DNA of 64,000 nucleotides from Tritrichomonas musculus (lineage: Eukaryota > Parabasalia > Tritrichomonadida > Tritrichomonadidae): assembly GCA_039105265.1 (NCBI GenBank), contig JAPFFF010000051.1, positions 62,001 through 126,000 on the forward strand, in the 5' to 3' direction. Position 1 is the stretch's first letter. Each line of letters opens with the position of its first letter. Shown here piece after piece: positions 61,469-64,000 of the stretch. The position numbers and the translations under genes were made by a program. Under the pieces are notes generated by a model, which searched no databases, was not told where the DNA came from, and saw only the letters and a program-made list of their open reading frames with translations.

Positions 61469-61988
61469 CTAGGCTTTAAATACTGGTCATTTTGATCTCA
61501 AAATGACCAGTTAAACCTCTTTTTATTTAATTTTAATGACCAGTAATCGAAAATGTCCAATTATAATTTTTTTGAAATGAAACTTGAACAAAAATTTTTT
61601 TAATTTTCTTGACGGTTAGAAGGTCAATAATTCTCGAATACAATCAATAATTGAATCAATTTTTTATATCACATTACAGCAAATAAAAAAAAAAAAAAAA
61701 AAAACTTTTTCAATGTTCAACTTTTTGAAAAAAGATATAGATTTAAATTCTTGACTTTTTGATAGGAGATCGTTTTTTCAAATATCTTCTTTTTTATATG
61801 CAAAACGAGAATGACCAGTATCAAAAAAATTGCAATATCCATCATTTAAATTTTCAACTTTTTGATAATAGACCGTTTTTTCAAAAAATCCAAAATGACC
61901 AGTCATAACGAGATGTCAGCCTAATTTAACTCAAAAAGTATATGTGGCAAAAAAAGTGGCATGACCACTCCGACCATTTAAAGCCTAG
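61469..61988. mobile_element. Non-autonomous DNA transposon (520 bp) with CTAGGCTTTAAAT ends
   Basis: Both ends are CTAGGCTTTAAAT in inverted orientation, flanked by a perfect 8-bp duplication TTAATATA at 61461-61468 and 61989-61996. The interior has TGACCAGT/ACTGGTCA motifs in both orientations and long A runs, with no ORF. The 8-bp duplication suggests a hAT-type transposase, although the ends are not the usual CAGGG. Related ends occur in the palindrome at ~4721 and 5107. Confidence 0.85.
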
Positions 61989-61996
61989 TTAATATA

Positions 61997-64000
61997 TTTA
62001 AATTTCAAACAAAACACATGTAATATTTATACAAACAGAGGTGCGAGAACTCTCTTTTTTAAAATTACAACAAAATTTTGAAATACAATATACATTATAA
62101 AATGATAAATATCATATTTTAATTTTGTGATCTTTCTCTCCGTAGTTGCCAAAATATTTATTATTTAATTATTTTATAGATTTGAATAAATTAGTATATA
62201 AACCATTCAAATTTTTTAAAATATAAATATAATATTATTTATGCTATTTTTAGTTATTAAAAATTAATTTTTTATTAATTAGGAGCTTTAAATTTTACTT
62301 TATTACGGAAGTCCATCTTTTTAATAATCTGAGCCCAATTTTATAGTGAAAATTTAATTTTTCTTCAAATTCATCATCATCGAAGCCTTCTTTTTCCAAA
62401 TTGTGATTAATTGTTGAATAGTTTTGTATAAAAAATAATAATGAATCTTCAGTTGAAAGCTTTTTCATCATTATTTATTAAAATTTCTGAGAGAAAATTT
62501 CTGAGAAATCTGGCCAAATATTTTTTTCATAATCATATCTCAAAAATGGCTCTAAGGATAATAAAAAAAAATTGTAGAATAGTGATTAAATTGTATATTT
62601 ATTTAAATAAAACTGTTTCACCAAAATTCATAGGGCCATTTTTTAATTATTCATTGTTAAATGTTAAATCCATTTTATTCGACGAATTTTAAATAAAATC
62701 CAGATTTTGATTGAAAATTCTATTTATATTTGCGATCTATTTGAAATAATATAACCAAATTCATGCTTTGTTAAAAAATAATCAAAATATGCTAATAATA
62801 ATTTTTTCATCAATTTCCTTTTCATACAATAATAAATATATATTCATAAATATTTCAATGCAATATTTGGTTTTTGTAAATTTTATTAAGTTTTCTTAAA
62901 TAGAAATGCTCTTTTTCTTTACTTTTTTGTCCATTTTTTAAATTGAGAGGAATAAATCCTAATTCTCAGAATTTAATAAAATCAATAAAAACATATATTT
63001 AATAAAGCTTTATCAATTAATTGAATGGATAGTCAAATATTAAAAACAATTTTGGCCATATATAAATAGCATTTGTATCTTAAAAACTGCTCTAACGTTT
63101 CGTATATAAAAATGTTTATAAGCATTAAATATTACATTTAATATAATAGATAAGTTTTATTGAGAATGATAGGGCCATTTTTTACATGGGAACTTCAAAA
63201 ATAAAAAAGCTTTTTATTTGCCAAATTTAGATTTAAATGAAGAATTTCAAGCTTAATAAGAAATATATTGTTGATATAAACCGAAATAATGCATTACATT
63301 CCCAATTTATATAAAATTTAATAAAGATATGTTGATTTTAATATTTCGACTGACTCATCCAAAACTCAACGAAAATGATTTTTTTGCATAATATATCATG
63401 TATCAAATAATATGTAAAATTACTATATGTTCTTTTCAACTTGAAATATCAAATATCTATACTTTTTTATTAAATTTTGAAAATTGAATGCAATTGAGAG
63501 AAATAAATCCTACTTCTCTGAATTTGATTTAAAAAAACTAAAATGGCGTCTCCCGAGCCATTTCATTTCATTTAAAAATATAATAATACAAATAAAAAAT
63601 GCAGTAAAATTATAAGTAGTTATCCCCATAGAAACAAAAAAAAATTGAGATATTTTTAAAATATTAGTTTTTTGATTGTGTTTTAAATATATCTCAGCTA
63701 AATTAACATAAAATCTTAATTTTATCATTTATAAAGATTTCTGATATAATTAAAAACATTAATAAGCATCTATCTAACAAAAATAACAATTATTTATTGA
63801 ATTATTTAGTTTTTTGTTCCCCAAAATAGATATGCATTTTTCAGTATCTATAATGAGGTTCAAGAAATAAAATATTATTTTTTAATTATTATAAAATAAA
63901 GATATATTATATTTATTTTAAATAGTATAAAATATTTAAAATATTATGAGATATTTGAAAAATTAAAAAACGGTTATTTTTTGTATATTTAGTTCTCGCA
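61997..64000. other. AT-rich region without a gene, with a decayed tandem duplication
   Basis: No convincing ORF. Landmarks repeat with spacing ~540-550 bp: GGCTCTAAG/CTGCTCTAAC (62550, 63088), ATAGGGCCATTTTTTA (62630, 63170) and GAGAGGAATAAATCCTA/GAGAGAAATAAATCCTA (62945, 63495). This shows an old tandem duplication of a ~545-bp segment. Confidence 0.6.

Noticed and set aside
62441-63728. Short frames at 62441-62692 and 63510-63728
   Set aside because: AT-rich, no domain or initiator-like motif, inside the decayed tandem duplication.

Overview
The window looks like nuclear DNA of a trichomonad parabasalid, most like Tritrichomonas. This is inferred from the very AT-rich intergenic DNA, intron-less genes, a BTB plus Tubby-like protein, a degenerate protein kinase of trichomonad type, a small protein of a type I associate with trichomonads, and abundant Polinton/Maverick material. 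Many genes have a TCA-plus-pyrimidine/T-like initiator just upstream of the ATG. The species cannot be fixed from the sequence alone.

Layout. (1) 1-6.2 kb: a long tandem-repeat ORF (acidic D/E/R/K frame) and a partly mirrored second copy, forming a large inverted duplication centred at about 4915. (2) 7.4-23.6 kb: a broken, mosaic virus-like relic related to Polintons. It holds a fibre-like gene, two KilA-N genes in a directly duplicated and visibly more GC-rich block, a protein with three copies of an unnamed ~80-residue domain, a possible minor capsid protein, a Ulp1/adenain-like protease gene, and a cluster of small genes with an HNH nuclease. (3) 23.6-28.0 kb and 36.2-58.1 kb: two copies of a host segmental duplication carrying a GT61-type glycosyltransferase pseudogene and a small ORF. 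Copy 1 carries an extra 1.4 kb flanked by an 11-bp repeat. Copy 2 is split by a whole-looking 18.9-kb Polinton (39074-57967) with ~615-bp terminal inverted repeats and a 5-bp TAATG target duplication; copy 1 preserves the empty site. (4) 28.1-32.3 kb: a host kinase-like gene with a frameshift. (5) 32.4-36.2 kb: gene-poor DNA with two non-autonomous DNA transposons, each with perfect 8-bp target duplications. (6) 58.5-64 kb: a BTB/Tubby-like gene, a small trichomonad-type gene, a third small transposon and decayed repeats.

How the genes work together. The whole Polinton encodes protein-primed DNA polymerase B, a retroviral-like integrase, a major capsid protein, an A32-like packaging ATPase, two small amphipathic proteins resembling adenovirus protein VI, a very long fibre-like protein, a possible penton-like protein and several small unknowns, so it has both replication/integration and virion modules. 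The relic shares the fibre family, the ~80-residue domain and possibly the penton-like protein with it, but in this window shows no polymerase, integrase, ATPase or major capsid gene. The whole element conversely shows no Ulp1-type protease gene, which the relic has. Novelty is concentrated in the shared ~80-residue domain, the paired protein-VI-like genes, the KilA-N block and the small-gene/HNH cluster.
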